A DNA stretch of 64,000 bases, from contig VFFE01007103.1 in assembly GCA_008921705.1 (NCBI GenBank), positions 590,726 through 654,725 on the forward strand, in the 5' to 3' direction. Numbering within the stretch: the first letter of the stretch is position 1; the number at the start of each line of letters is the position of its first letter. A program made the translations under genes and the position numbers. The notes below the pieces were generated by a model that saw only the letters and a program-made list of their open reading frames with translations, was not told the origin of the DNA and searched no databases. Shown in pieces: positions 10,901 to 25,300 of this stretch. The DNA comes from Burhinus oedicnemus (taxonomy: Eukaryota > Chordata > Aves > Charadriiformes > Burhinidae).

Positions 10901-13900
10901 AGTGATAATATCCAGATTCACAGTGTGTACGATTTGAAAATGTATTTTGTACTAACACCCATAGTGGATGATAAATGTCAAATTAAGGAATAAATACTGT
11001 ACAGTATGTAACTGCTGGCAGTTTATACTCTCTGTATGTGTACATATATATGCAGGCATTTAAAGGCACAGTCACGAAGCTCCACCTTTCAGTGAAGGAA
11101 GGATTAAAGACTGTTTAGCAGTTACTGAAATGCAGTTCAGTTGAACATTAGTATTTTGAAGATGTTAACCTTAGAGATGCTGAAGCTAACCTGGAGTGCA
11201 AAAGCAGTGTGTAAAGAAAACTGATCAAAGCCTTGTCTTCATCATTAGTAAAAAATACTTTGTCTTGTGATTAGAGTACACTAAAGCGTAAAGGCACGGC
11301 TTTCAAAGCACCGAAACTGACCTGCTACATAGATTTTTATACTGCACAAAATCAGAGCCTCTTGTCAATTGCAAAACAAAACTGCACAAGCTGAAAAAAC
11401 TGGCAAGGGCTACTGTAACTTACAAGGTTCCTATGCATTTTGTATGCTTATATACTGTTACAGGTCCCAAGAGACAATATTCTGTTAGACTCAGCACAGA
11501 ACTCAAATAGCTATACAATTGAGAGGCAAGTTAAACAGAAACAAAAAGCTGATCCAAAAAAATTTCCAGACGTGGTGTCACCTGATCCTCCATAGGGGCA
11601 ATAGTTGTTTTTACTAAGGTGGTCCAATGAACAGCTGAAAAGGTCAGAGTGTGGATTAACATTTTTTTGATTTCCCATGGGGTCTTCTAAATCCATGCTT
11701 GCAAAGGGTATTCTGGCAAAGGTTTCTATATGAAATGGATATTGCCTCAATGATTTTTCCCTCAAATGAATTTAAAAAAAAAAGTCTATCTCAATAATTT
11801 AGGTATGTCAGAATACGTACAAATTTAGCAAACAGAAGGTTCAGAGAATTATCAACCCTTGACAGATAAATAGACTGAGAAATGCAAATGTCAAGTGTTA
11901 TGTAGGTTCATTTAAAAAAAAAAGAAAATGGAAATTAAATGATAAATGGTTTGTAGTTCTCTGAAAATGGCTCTTCGAGTTTCAATTTTCCAAGTACTGT
12001 GCTAAGGCAACATCAGAGGATTAACTAATTATTTTGTTCTGTATGGAAGAACATGGGGAACACGCTAAAAACATTAGCTGCTCTTTTTTTTTTCAAAATA
12101 CCCATTTTATACTGTAACACGAAGAGCCTTGAACTGGGCAAGATCATTCCAATCCTTGGTAAATAAAGTAGTCCTTAAAACTACAGTATTAAAAACAAGC
12201 ATCCTGACTTCTGAATTAACTACAGAACAAGAGAATTTCTGCCCTCTGCCCCCTTGGGTTTTGAGCAATTCTAAATAAAAAAAGTCTTAGTCAAAATGCA
12301 CCTGCACATACTCAATGCAAATCGCCTTTGTCAGTATGGGTACTGAGTATAGTGTATGATATCCTGCATAGCTAGGTGCTATGTAAAGCTTTGCTCTGAG
12401 AGTGGACAGAAAAAAAAAAAAAATCTGTTTCAGCTTCACTACACATCCAGAAGGACAGCAGTGCCCCAGTCCAGTCCTTCCTCTCAGACCCACAAGGACT
12501 TTTAGCTGTGTCTACGAGCAAATTCCACCTCCTGTTAAACCTGTACTCTCTGGTCAAACTATGGATATGAGATGAAAAAAGTGCTGTATCTTGAAAGATC
12601 CTCCAGTCTGCTTACTTTGCAGTTTAAGCACACAAAGGCTGGAGTGTCTTCCAAACCCATCTTCAAGGTGAAGTTGTACAAATTCTAGCCCAGCATTTTC
12701 TATTTTTCTACACACTGGGATTTCCTTTTGGTTGCATATATTCAGTCAGTTGCTTTTAACTCTCTACTGCTCAAGCCAAACAAGGGAAAACATTTTATAG
12801 CTCTTAGTCAGCCAAATCCACATCACCAACACTTCATGTGTACCTGGCAAACAGAACATACAAGAGTTCTACATTATATGGACTCCAAGGACCCGAATCT
12901 TACAGTAACACCAGTTATCTGCACCTCCCTGGAAAAGGTCCCCTGGATGGTGGCAGGGCAGGGGCGAGTCAGACTGCTGCTCAGCGCAGGCGGCATGTTA
13001 GATACAGTGAGTCCACTTGCTGCATTACAGGGGAGGAGTGCTGAAGGTCCCTACACCATGGCTGCTTAGCCGCACCGTGGAAATTTCACCTGCACACCGG
13101 TGCATCGTTTATGTGGGTTCTGCATCAAACAGCCAGCTTTCTGGAGGGAAATAATAACTTAAAGCACAAATAATACATTGCACCTAGAAATAATTGGTCT
13201 GTATTCATTACACTCACCTGTAATGAATATGGAGATTTCCACAGAACATAGGGCAAGTTCAAACAACAATGAGCAGCTGGAGGCCTCCCATGAAAGGAAT
13301 CTTCTGTCGCGCAAGCTACTGCACAGCAGCTAGAGGAAGGTGGGGCCTGGTTATTCATATCTGTTAACTGAAAGCTGAATGCAGTGGAAATTCCATCAAT
13401 ATCATAGGAAGAAGCAGTCTGAAATTTTCAGCAGATATCAGACCAAGTCATCCTGTCTTAATGTAAAAATACTGAAATAAGAGTTTTACTAGGATTACCA
13501 CCACTTCCACTTTACAATGTAGCATTTTGAGATGGTTTTAGGATGCAATCTTTGCATCAGTTTTGGCCAAGAAAATGATGAGAAACAACTGAGACACTCA
13601 TAAAGATTGAATAAAAACATTTTTAAAGTATTCACATGCAGCTTTGTCATGTAAAACAAAGGAGGCCTATTTTTATGTCTCATGCCACGACGAAAAACAT
13701 AACATGTTGTTTGTTTTACTTAAGAAGCCCTTCCAGTTCTGAGGGAGGAAGACGTCTCCCCTGGAGTCTCAGGGAAAAGACATACACAGGTAAGGGAAAA
13801 GCTCAGATGAACTGCAGTATGGTATTTTGGCTCAGTCAATGACTAACTGGACAGAGCAGATGATAGCAAAGGCATGATGATGCTATTTGGGAAGATGCAG

Positions 13901-16305
13901 CTCCTGGCTCTTGCTCCAGGACCACTGTTTGTAAGTACAGTCCCCCCAAAACTATTACAGGATAAAGCCAACAGGCACTGGACAACTCCAACATTTAGAC
14001 AAGCAGCAAGATGCTCAGTGAAGTGGCACAGTCAAATACAAACCATTCAGTCCGATCCTGTATGACCAAAGACTGTCCACAGATAACACTACAGCAAAGA
14101 TAGCGAGAATAGTAACTTTAGAGACTCATTTGCACTTTTATCAACTTTTCTGTGCTGCTTTGCTTGTTCTGCACTTTTGATGTTTTCTTATAGCCAACAG
14201 GGATACCCAGAAGGGTTTTATAAGGTTTTCTTCTTTTTATTATTAAATCTGCTTTGGTTGCACTGTATGTGGGTGGGTGAATGATTTGGAAAAAAAGATG
14301 GGGGTAGGAAGGTTGCATATGATTGATTCTGACTGGACACTACTGTAATACGAAAATATTTATCCTCATTTAAGTCTGTTGGATACCGTTACACCAACAT
14401 TACTTACCCTGTCTTTGTGACATTGAGCAATTGGATTTAATAATTTCCTTGATTTCTGTACAAGGATCTCAAATGTCATTTTAATAATTACCTCTTTCAT
14501 TGAAACCCTAGAAAAGTGAGCGCTCTTTCCGATTTCAGTATTTTGGACTCCTCCAATTTCTATCTATAGAAGTTGTTTTAATTTGGGATTTGGAATTACT
14601 TTCCTCCAGAATTAGCAGAAATAAATTCTGTGATAATTTCAGGTTTAGCTTCCTTAGTAAGGATAACTGGAGATCAAGCTGCAGCAGATGGTAACCCCGC
14701 TGGAGAAAGTAAAAAAGGTCTCCCAAGTAGTTTGGAATTGTCCAATTATATCACAGTTTACAGAGACAGGGATATTATCAGTTACACAAATGAAAACTCA
14801 TGATCTATGCTAATTATTGCTTTTTTCTTTGTTTGGTGGCAATATTAAAGAAGAATAGTGAGAATGTTAACACGGAAGAAAATGATAGTAACACACAAAA
14901 AGTCTTTGTTTAGAAAAGGGCAAACAAATTCAATTTAAAGTACGTATGACAATCCTAAGAGGTTAAAAAGACCTTCCAGGGTTATAACAGCATCAATTTA
15001 ATTACTATAGAATTTTTCTAAAAGTATTTTACATTGACAAATACAATCCAATGATTATAGGATGTTGGAACAGGTGGTAAGCAGTTTGTTGGTGACTCAT
15101 GTAAATCTACAAATGCAGACAGTAAGAGTTCATCTTCATTTGCTTACCTGCAGGTATTAAAGTTTTTTTTGCATTAGAATGACTTTTTTCTTTAAAAAAA
15201 AACAATTAGTCTATAACCCAGAGTTACTTAAAACCTTAACAGGTATCACAGTTAGAGGAACATGCTTTAAAAGTAGAATGGTACTTAACACAAAAAAGGA
15301 ATGTGACTTTTCCAGAAAAAGCCTTAGAGGACTGCTTTACACATTTGACTGTTTAAAGTGGGCAGTCAGTAGAACAACTTTGTGAGTAAAATAACCAGAA
15401 CTTTAAAACCTTTAGGAAATTAAGTCCTTTCTCCTACAAAGGATGAGATTCAATAGACAATACTGAAAATAGTTTAATCTACGAGGAATTTTATATTCAT
15501 CTTTTAGGTAAGTTTTGGTGGCAGTTGGAAAGCAAAATTTCTCAAGAATAAGAAATTATGATAAATAAATAATAAATAAATATTCACTTACTTTTTAAAA
15601 GGTGACTGTAATCTCACTTTTTGCTGTCCTAATTCTGAATTGGTTGTGTATGTCCAGCATAAATAGGGCCAAACAAAAGAATATTTTAAAATTTAACTAC
15701 TGCTAATAATGATTGCTACGATGCTCTAAGGAGCTGTTACGCTAGCTGAAGATCTTGATATCACTTCACTTGCAAAAGCATGCAAAAAGGATACTGAAGA
15801 CAGGAGTTGTCTCCGTCCTTTACTCTTTCCTTTTATTTAATTTCTGGGTCTTGTATGGGAGAGGCAAGAAAAATATGCTTCTAGAAAGCAGAATGTCATT
15901 GATTTTCCTGTAAAAGGCTGGAAGTAAAAGGCTGTAAACAGAAAAAAAGCTACATGCTGTTTGGCATACTTGAAGTAAAACCCTCTGTCACCTTAACAGA
16001 AATAATAGTTCTAAAAATTATCATTCTGATTATACCATTAGCTTCTTCACTGTTAGTGGTAACTAGTTTATTCAGCAAATACATTCACAGGCAACATTTT
16101 ATGACAGTACATTATTGCATTTCTTTCTTATAAGATAGTGGTGGTCGTGAAAGTTAATACAGAGACAGGTGTTCTTTCTGTAGGTACTCTGGACAATTTC
16201 AAAGTATTTGAGCCGTGTTAACTGAGTGAGACTGCCAGACTGAGATTGCTGGATACAAAATCTCTTAAAAAACCCACTTTTAAAAATTCGTTTCACACCA
16301 AATAC
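7961..16305. other. Intergenic region between WASHC3 promoter and NUP37 3' end
   Basis: About 8.3 kb without a recognisable gene. Small open frames here (for example 8893-9213, 9320-9613, 12728-13069, 15179-15385) show no family resemblance and no exon-like splice context that I can support. No CR1 copy is recognisable in this stretch. Short A or T runs are scattered (for example 11772-11783, 12410-12422). A promoter-proximal noncoding transcript cannot be excluded from sequence alone. Confidence 0.7.
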
Positions 16306-16306
16306 C

Positions 16307-19300
16307 ATATTAAAAAGGTGTACATTTTATTTTAAGGGAAGTAACCAGGTATCAGATGTATGATAACCAATTTTACAAAAGCTCTTGTATTTGCAAGCTA
16401 AAAATCAAACACAAATGTTTCATATTTTACTTTTACTTTCTTATGTTCTCCAAGTGAATAAATAGCCATACAAAGAGTAAGTTCTTCGTTTTACTGGAAA
16501 AGAGACATTATGCTGTAAAGTTTCATATCGAAGGCAAGTGCTTATTTTACATTTCAGTTACCCAGAAGAAAATTTTATGATCTCCTCCAACCGCACATAA
16601 TGGAAGAGTTCTATGCCATGTCAAACCAGATCCTACAGCTGCAGTGCCAGTAAGAATGGGCTTTAAAAAAAAAAAAAAAAAAAAAAGAGAAATATCAATA
16701 CAATTTACCAATGATTTCTATACTACATATACCAAGTTGCATAGACAAAAACACACCATAGATTTAGTACTACTTAACAAATACAGTTAAAATACAACAT
16801 AAATCCAACTGAAAAATCTGACTATCTGCTACTTAGTTCTGGTAGCTACTTAGTACATTCAAGTAAGATACAGCAAAATACTGCATGATAACAAATTGTT
16901 TCAACTATTTTCATTATTATCAACATTATTATTATTTTAAAGGCATACTTTCAAACTTAGAAATCTTTTTAAATGAAATTACTTCCTGTTATTTAAACGT
17001 ACTCACAACTAGTATGTTTGGAGGTAATATTTTAACTGTAAGCATTACAAATGTATACAAACTCCAGCAAAACCAAAATATTTCCTATGCTTTGCATTCA
17101 TTGTCTCTGGATATATATTCATTAATGATTTAAAATATAATTAGTTCAAATGTGTAAAATACACAACCAGCTGTTTTTAGCCTCTTTAGAATTAGAAATA
17201 CTGAAAAATTTATTAAATAACAGGTTAAATGTGTTTTTCTTCCCCTTAGCACTGATAAGGCAAAGCAAAATAAAACATACAGATGAAGCAGCTTTTAAAA
17301 TAGCAGGTTAAGTGCGGTCTGATTTTAATTTTTCCTTAGCATGAACGACACAAAACAAAATAAAATAGGTAGACCAAGCAGCATTTCTGGATGGTTTGGG
17401 CTAGTTTTTATTTGTTGCTTTTAACTACTTATGAGCCTGATTTGAAGAGAACAGATGCAATTCCAGTCAGAAGCTGAACTCAAAAATTTACCTGGGGATG
17501 TCCTAAATGATGAACAAGCAGCTGAGTAGTTGTTTTTCCTGGATATCCAGTGGTTGCAAACAGATTTTCATTCACTCGGGACCACCTATGAATAAAATGA
17601 ACGTAGTTTTCAGATGTCCTTATCAGACTATCAGAAGCGCACACAAAGTGAAGTTCTATCCCTTGTGGTTAACTGTGTTAAGCTGTCAGGTATTCCACTA
17701 ACACCAGAGAAGTAAATTCAGAGAAATAGCTTGTAAGTGATCCACCTCTCACAGCCCCGTATGCATGTTGTTGTAAAACAGAAAAAAATCATGGGAATGT
17801 TACACATATATGCTAAATGTAGGTCATTCACAAATTCCACAAAGTTTATAGACCAAGTCCCCCTAAAAATTATGTGAGACACAACCAGGTCCCTAATCTC
17901 ACAACTGCTTGCATATACATAGATTTATATAGACAAAACCCACGCAATACAGACAAAACATACCTGAATAATCTGGCTCGATCAACATGGACAGGTCTCT
18001 TATCCTGTGGGTAACTAAAACAGACATTCAAGGTAAAAAACTGTTCTGCAAACAACTACAGCTCATACAGTAAGTACCAAAAGCATGTATCACTTAAACA
18101 GCGAAGGCGACACATTGTCTACTCTATGTGAAGAAGCTGAGGGAAAACCTGAGCATTCCTGCAGCTTACATCTCAATTTGGAGTAGGAGAACTGAAGCAG
18201 TTATCCAGTTTATTATGGTTCAATAATTATGTATTTATGACTTAGAATGAAATTAACAAACACATAGAACTTACAGTGAGAGGTAAACAGTAGTGAGGTA
18301 CTGTCTCAAATGGACAAAAAGACAGACAATATTATTTCTAACACATAAGTACTCATAGATAAAGATGAAGCAAAGAATGCCAGGGAATGATCTGTACTGA
18401 TTTCATAATTCCTGATGAATGTTCATTTATTTACTGAATAGGTGATATAATACATAGCACATTTAAGTGCAGTATTAGCAAAGTATCCACATCTCTTCAT
18501 GTACTGCTTAAGAAGAGAATAAAGCAAGCCATCTTGTGTATAAAAATACCTGGAGCGAGTGATATCCCAGATTAGCCAATCACTTCCAGCAACTGCTCCA
18601 ATTTTAAGAGTATTTTTTAAACACCAGTCTGCTGACATCAGTGGCGTTTGTTCACACTCTAGGGAGAGAATGGCCTGCTGTGTAATGAGATCATAGAATC
18701 GTATTGTTCCATTCTTCTCTGCTACCATCAGCTGTTAAGAGAAATTAATAGAATGTTGGAAACTTAGCATTTAATGAATCTTAATATTTTTATTGGTACT
18801 GTTTAATATCTTCATCAATGACATAATAGACAGTGAGATCAAGTGCACCCTCAGCAAGTTTGCAGATGACACCAAGCTGAGGGTTGCCGCTGACACACCT
18901 GAGGGATGGGATACTATCCAGAAGGGCCTGGACAAGCTCGAGAAGCGGGCCCATGTGAGCCTCATGAGGTTTAACATGGCCAAGTGCAAGGTCCTGCACC
19001 TGGGTCAGGGCAACCGCTGGTACCAATACAGGCTGGGGGGATGAAGGGATTGAGAGCAGCCCTGCCAAGAAGGACTTGGGGGTACTGGTGGATGAAAAGC
19101 TGGACATGGGCCGACAATGTGCGCTCACAACCCAGAAAGCCAACCGTATCCTGGGCTGCATCAAAAGAAGTATGGCCAGCAGGTTGAAGGAGGCGATTCT
19201 GCCCCTCTACTCTGCTCTGGTGAGACCCCACCTGGAGTTACTGCATCCAGCTCTGGAGCCCTCAGCACAAAAAGGACATGGAGCTGTTGGAGTGGGTCCA

Positions 19301-22300
19301 GGGGAGGGCCACAAGATGATCAGAGGGACGGAGCATCTCTCGTACGAGGACAGGCTGAGAGAGTTGGGGTTGTTCAGCCTGAAGAAGGCTCTGGGGAGAC
19401 CTTATTGTGGCCTTTCACTGCTTAAAGAGGGCTTATAAGAAAGATGGGGGAGACTTTTTAGCAGGGCCTGTTGCAATAGGACAAGGGGTAATGGTTTTAA
19501 ACTAAAAGAGCGTAGATTTAGACTAGATATAAGGAAGAAATTTTTTACAATGAGGGTGGTGAAACACTGGAACAGGTTTCACAGAGAGGTGGTAGATGGC
19601 CCATCAAAGTGTGTGGGGGGGTGAACATTCAAACGGGGCTTATTGCAGCAGGGTTGGACTAGATGACCTTTAAAGGTCCCCTCCAACCCAAACCATTCTG
19701 TGATTCTACTCTGTAGGAAACTTAGCATACTTTCAAGCAAATATTAGTATTATTAAAATAGGTACAATTTTTCACTTTGTACCAGAAAACATTCTCCTGA
19801 GCACTCTTCCACCAATAAATAAAAAGCACTTTAATCTATATTACTGTCACATTGTTATACACAGTGATTACATGATTTTATCTGTAGCTATCTTTAGATA
19901 TCTACGGATATAACTTTGGTGCTTAGAAGCACCAGTTCTTAATCACAGATGCACTGCGCTTTTAGAATTGTAAACCAAAAAGTTATTCTTTTAACATTAA
20001 AAAGTTCCTATTCTGACTACAAAGAACTGACTGACATAGTGCTGTACAAGGAAACAACAGTATTGATCAGTGTAACTGTAGAATCTGGATTCACGCTTAC
20101 TGAATTTATATATGGTCTCTTGCTTTATCCTGTAACAGTTTGCAACAGATTTTATCTAAACTTTTTCTGTTAAAGTAATATATTCAGTAGTTTATTGAGT
20201 ATTGTAGAAAGAGCTTTCTGATTAAATGATGTAAGAGCTTGTCTCCATGAGGAGACGATGGTTCTCAGATAGTCATGAATAATAATTAAAGCAGGCAAAG
20301 AAGCATTAAAAACAATACTCCAATAACATCCAAGTTTGTTTGGAAGAAGAGAGCTGTCACCAAAACAGGCTCTTCTGCAAACTGAAGGACATGGTGCAAT
20401 AAGCATTTTGACCTGCAATAAGCTCAACCATCAGTCTGTCAAGTTTTACTACCTTTTTGAAGGGTTTTTTCTTTAAAAAAAAATAATCCTGTGCCTACTC
20501 TTTGATAAAGATCAAATAAAAGTCAAGCTAATATGTAAGATTGGTGTAATATTGCATTTTTGGGCTAATCTAGTAATTCTGTTGTGCTAACATAGTTGCC
20601 CAGTAGCAAGAGTAGCAAACACGTTAAATTGCGATACCACCTGAATCAACAGTTTTCCTAGTTTTCTTAGTAAGGACCGGATATTGATATTGGTGGAAAG
20701 TGTGGAGAGAATAGAGATCCTTCTTCCCTATTGCTATGTAAATATTTTGATACCTTATTTGGCTGCTTTTCTGTTTTAAGTGTGTGTTTTTGTGACAATC
20801 TGAACAACTACTTGGAGCTGCTGAAAGCAGTTATGGATTGGCACAACAGAAATAATAAATCCAAGATTGCAAGGACTAGACCATTAATGAAGCTGAATAT
20901 TTTGGTATATATCAGCTGATTAATCTTGCCCAGTACAATAAACAGATAAGTATAAAATCACAGTTTATTGATTTGTTTTGATTTTTTCGGCACATATTTC
21001 ATACATTCCAAGCAAGAACAACAACAAAAAAATCCCTTTCTAACTTCAAACAGATTCTTTTCAAAACTTGGCACACTTTATAAGAGTCTATGTTATTGGT
21101 GAACTGCGTTACCATGACTGAGAAAAACTTGAACTTTTCTCTGGTAACTCAAAGTTAATATGCAATCAGCAGAATAGTTATTAACAACAATTGATGTATG
21201 TAATCAAGAAGGAGTATTTCTGATGGGAGGAGTGAGGGACTGAGGGTAAAATGACGAGAATGAGAATTAATTTACAGTGACTTCATATGAGCAGATCCAA
21301 CCAATGTCCAGTTACAATGTACACTAGCTCCCCAAACTTCTATCTTATTATAGCATCAAAAATTCAGTTTAGATAAGTCTACCCTCCTGTTATTTTACAG
21401 GTGATGAGGGTGAAGAGCTGGAAAAGACAACCTTAAAAGCCTCCTCAGGATGCCAGCAAACACTCATTCCAGGAGAACGTAAAACAAAATGGGCCTTCTC
21501 ATTTCCTTCCAAATCCCAGACCCTAAAGCAAAAAAAAAAAAAAAAAAAAAAAANNNNNNNNNNNNNNNNNNNNATGGGGGGGGGGGGGCAAAAAAAAAAG
21601 CAAAGTCTTAAACTATGTATTGCCATTTGACTGCAAATACATTAACTTTCAGTGCCTTAATACATTCATACATTCACAAAGGAAGTGACCAAATGAAAGT
21701 GTTCGTGCTTTATCACTTGAAGAAGTCAGTAAAAGCGGTCAGTGCTGAAGATAATGTATTTTAACATTGATGAACTAGGCAGAGCCTCTGTTTAAAAGGT
21801 CAATATCCAAATAATTTGTCAAGTTTAGTTGTCTAGACATGAAATCTAGGTGATACGTTCCCACTTTATTCATAAGTCAGCACTACAGCCTTTGTACTAT
21901 AACATAAAATCACAGTAAGACAATACAAAGCAGGAAGGTCAGTGTTGGTCTAGCTGATAACAAACAACCTAGAGTGAAGTACCAAGCAACTTATAAATCA
22001 TCCACATTACCATGTAAAGGATGAGACCACGCACTAAAGTATTTTGCTTGTCTAATACATGACTTTCCATTTCTTCCTGGTAAGAAAAGATTGAGTAATG
22101 GAAATGTAAGAAACTAAAACTGAAGCTAAGGCAAACAAAGGGATCTACAGCAGAGGCAACACTAGCCCACAAAAGGTCTTGGCAAGCTTTCAACAAAGAA
22201 ATCACATATGCCACTTTAATCTTTTCCTGTAGTAGCACCTATAGTACATATCAATCAGTTAAAAAAAAACTTCAAAAATCAACAATATTTGGTCAATATG

Positions 22301-25300
22301 GATTGACAGCGAACTGCATGCTGAAACACCAAAACTAGGTTAGGTGATGAGCGAGTTTTCTTTGGATGCATTCGATATGAGTGTTAATGGGCCATGAAGC
22401 TACTTCGTTTATAAAATGCAACAAAACCAAAACTGAGAATATTTTATCTTACAGCCACTGCTCAACTGCCTCTTTTCCTACAAAATCAGTAGCTCAGTTG
22501 GAGGACAAAGACATCACAGTTGTGAACATCAGTCTGAACCAGAAGGCTGCATACTATTTATATGCATTTTCACATCAAAACATACACATATATCCTTCCT
22601 CCCTGACACGCAAAACCTTAGAAACAGCCAATTTTTTAAGTAGTGTTCTGCCCAGTCTTTTGAGTTAGACGAGTGGCTATGTACTATTATTGTTTATTCT
22701 AGAGGATTTTTGCTGACTTCCTCCAGACTTTTTCAGTTTATATCTCACCAGGGTGCTTAAAGCCTTATATTTAAGAGATTTCAAAAAACTCTTAAATAAT
22801 ACATCATAAGTCTAGACAAAATATATGGGAATAAAGTAAATATATTTAATGAACAACTTTGTTTTCTTATGCCAAACCACAACAGATCAAATATTTATTT
22901 TCCCTGTAGAAAACACAGGGTCTCTAATCTTGAAGGATCAGTGTCCTTATTAAAAAAAGTCAAAACAAAAACTTGACAACCGTTTAAAAAATGAAATATC
23001 TACTTGATTAGGTAATTTAGAAACATACAATACTTTCTTCTACTGCCAAAAATTTTGCCTTGTAGATTTGTCCAAGTCAAATCAACACTCTCCATGTGTA
23101 TTTACTGTGCAGGGAGAAAATTATGATATAACAGAAGACGGTGAATCATTTTGGCCAAAGGAGCATGCCATCATGTTTCCTTCCCTGAAGTGAGTGAGGT
23201 TATTAGGTGTTGAGACAGAAATTTATGCTTTCTACCTCCCTAACTTTGTTATTTATAAAATGCCAAACTTGTATCTCTTGCTTTGTAAGAATGGTAAGAT
23301 TGTTAGTAATAAACAGTATAGGAGGGGGACAAACAGGATAAATGTCCATCTTATATTTTCTTCTTTCTTTATTGATAACAAAGATGGTACCATTTAGTTT
23401 TGAAAAAAAAACCAACCAACCCCATACCAGGCAATACATACCAAAACAGAACCTTGTCTGAATATATCACATCCATGCTGGTATGAAAGTTTACAATTAC
23501 ATATGTGTTCAATTAACACTTTTCAATATTTCTTTGTGACTCACCCAAGTAAAAAAATGTGCAAAGACCAAAAATGTAGCCAAACTGAATTTCAGTTACT
23601 CAATTACTCGGTAATCATAAACAAATCAGCTACAGACGCTAAAAAAAACCCTCGAGTTTTGTACACATTCCTATCATGTAAATCAATCCAAAAAGACTGA
23701 GCATTTTGTCTCCCATTCAAAGCCCTTGAAACTCCACTAATATTACCATGATTTTATATCACAGCAAACTAGTGTCTACTTTTCTCCAAATAGCCTTATT
23801 TTTTGTAAGCTGGCAATGTGTCACCCCTCTTACTTGTCTCCTCCCCCCACCAACTATTGTTGTATAGACTTGTTATTGGGCTTGTGGTATTTTTTTGATA
23901 TTTAAAAAAGCTTCCACAATAAATTTAGAGGAGAAAAGTTTGAATAACCACAGTTGAAATAAGGGCCAAAGTTTGAATAATGAAAAGTCTCAAAAATAAT
24001 ATGTAATCTGCTTAGTAAATGAATTATTTTTTATGTAACTGCATGTACTCACAAAATTTAAACTAACACAAAACACAGTTGCAAATGCGGTTAAAGACAA
24101 TTCTTGAGATATTAGTACATTTCTTTTATCACACACATCCTATGATTAACAAACAGATGACAACTGCAGTTATCTCAAAGCACAAAGATATTCAAGCTAT
24201 GTTGGAACAACTATATTGTATGTTGTATGCATGAGTATGGATAATGACATGCTGCATATGTGCAGTAATTTTATCACACAATGGACTTTTATTAAGATTG
24301 GCAAAGTATTCATTAGAATATCTGAAAACCTGTCTTGTGGCAATGGAGATGATCCTTATTTTATATTCTAACTTTCTGAATTCTGAATAATTCTAACTAG
24401 AGAGCAAAACCAAATCGTAACTGAATAAAAACCATAATTTGCAATAGTAAAAGAAAAAAACCATATTGCAACCTTCAGGCATTTCTCTAATACCGAGAAG
24501 ATGGAAGTAAAAAAAGTAATCCTTTCAACATAAGATTTCCAACAATTTTGGTGAGTGGGGTGGGGGCTAGAACAAACCTTGACATCTGGTACCATTCCCA
24601 ACCACAAAGCATGATCAACTATACTTGAACCATTATTCATAGATTACTGACCTACTTTTAAAAATGCCCAACATGTTGTGGGGTTTTTTTAATAATATCT
24701 AACTTAAATACCCCTTTCTGACATTTCTTTATATCTCTATCAGGCAAATTTCACGTGTGATGAAAATCCTATCACCTCTGAAAAGCCTAGAAGACTATGG
24801 AGAAGGGAAAGATTCCTGTTACAGAGACCACGCAACAAAGGTAAAGAGTGAATTTGTTCCTCACTGAGCACAAGGAGTGAGGAGAGGAACATCTCAGAAA
24901 AGGAAAATGGAAATACAGAGATCAGTTAACACTGTGGAGAATACAACCCTGGCCTTGTCTCAGGATGCCTGCCAACTCCATATATGGAGGTCGTTATTAA
25001 AGATCCAAAGAGGATACTAGGTAGGACATGAAAGAACAGAAGGCTGAAGTGGAACTGTAGAAATCCCCTCTAGCTGTTCAGAGGAAGAGAAAGGTGTGAT
25101 ATTAAAGATAATTTATAGTTATTTATTTTATTTTACTGGCAAAATAAAGAATTAAAGTTTTTATAAATCAGGTAACACACTGCCCAACTAACAGTTCACC
25201 ACTGCAGAACCTGTAGTGGAATTAGATAGCAGAACTCCCTATTCAGCACACTGTGCTAAACAAGCCACAAAAAATGGTTGCATGGGGAGAAAGGGGAGAA

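Noticed and set aside
18688..18699. ATCATAGAATCG, like a CR1 3' octamer repeat
   Set aside because: It lies inside NUP37 coding exon 6 and encodes part of the conserved TIRFYDL segment; the likeness is chance.
18793..19438. Plus-strand frames that look like reverse-transcriptase genes
   Set aside because: They are broken pieces of a 5'-truncated CR1, not a host gene.
21390..21626. Minus-strand 78-codon frame across the N gap
   Set aside because: The frame crosses a gap and homopolymers. Only 21432-21522 is real exon sequence.
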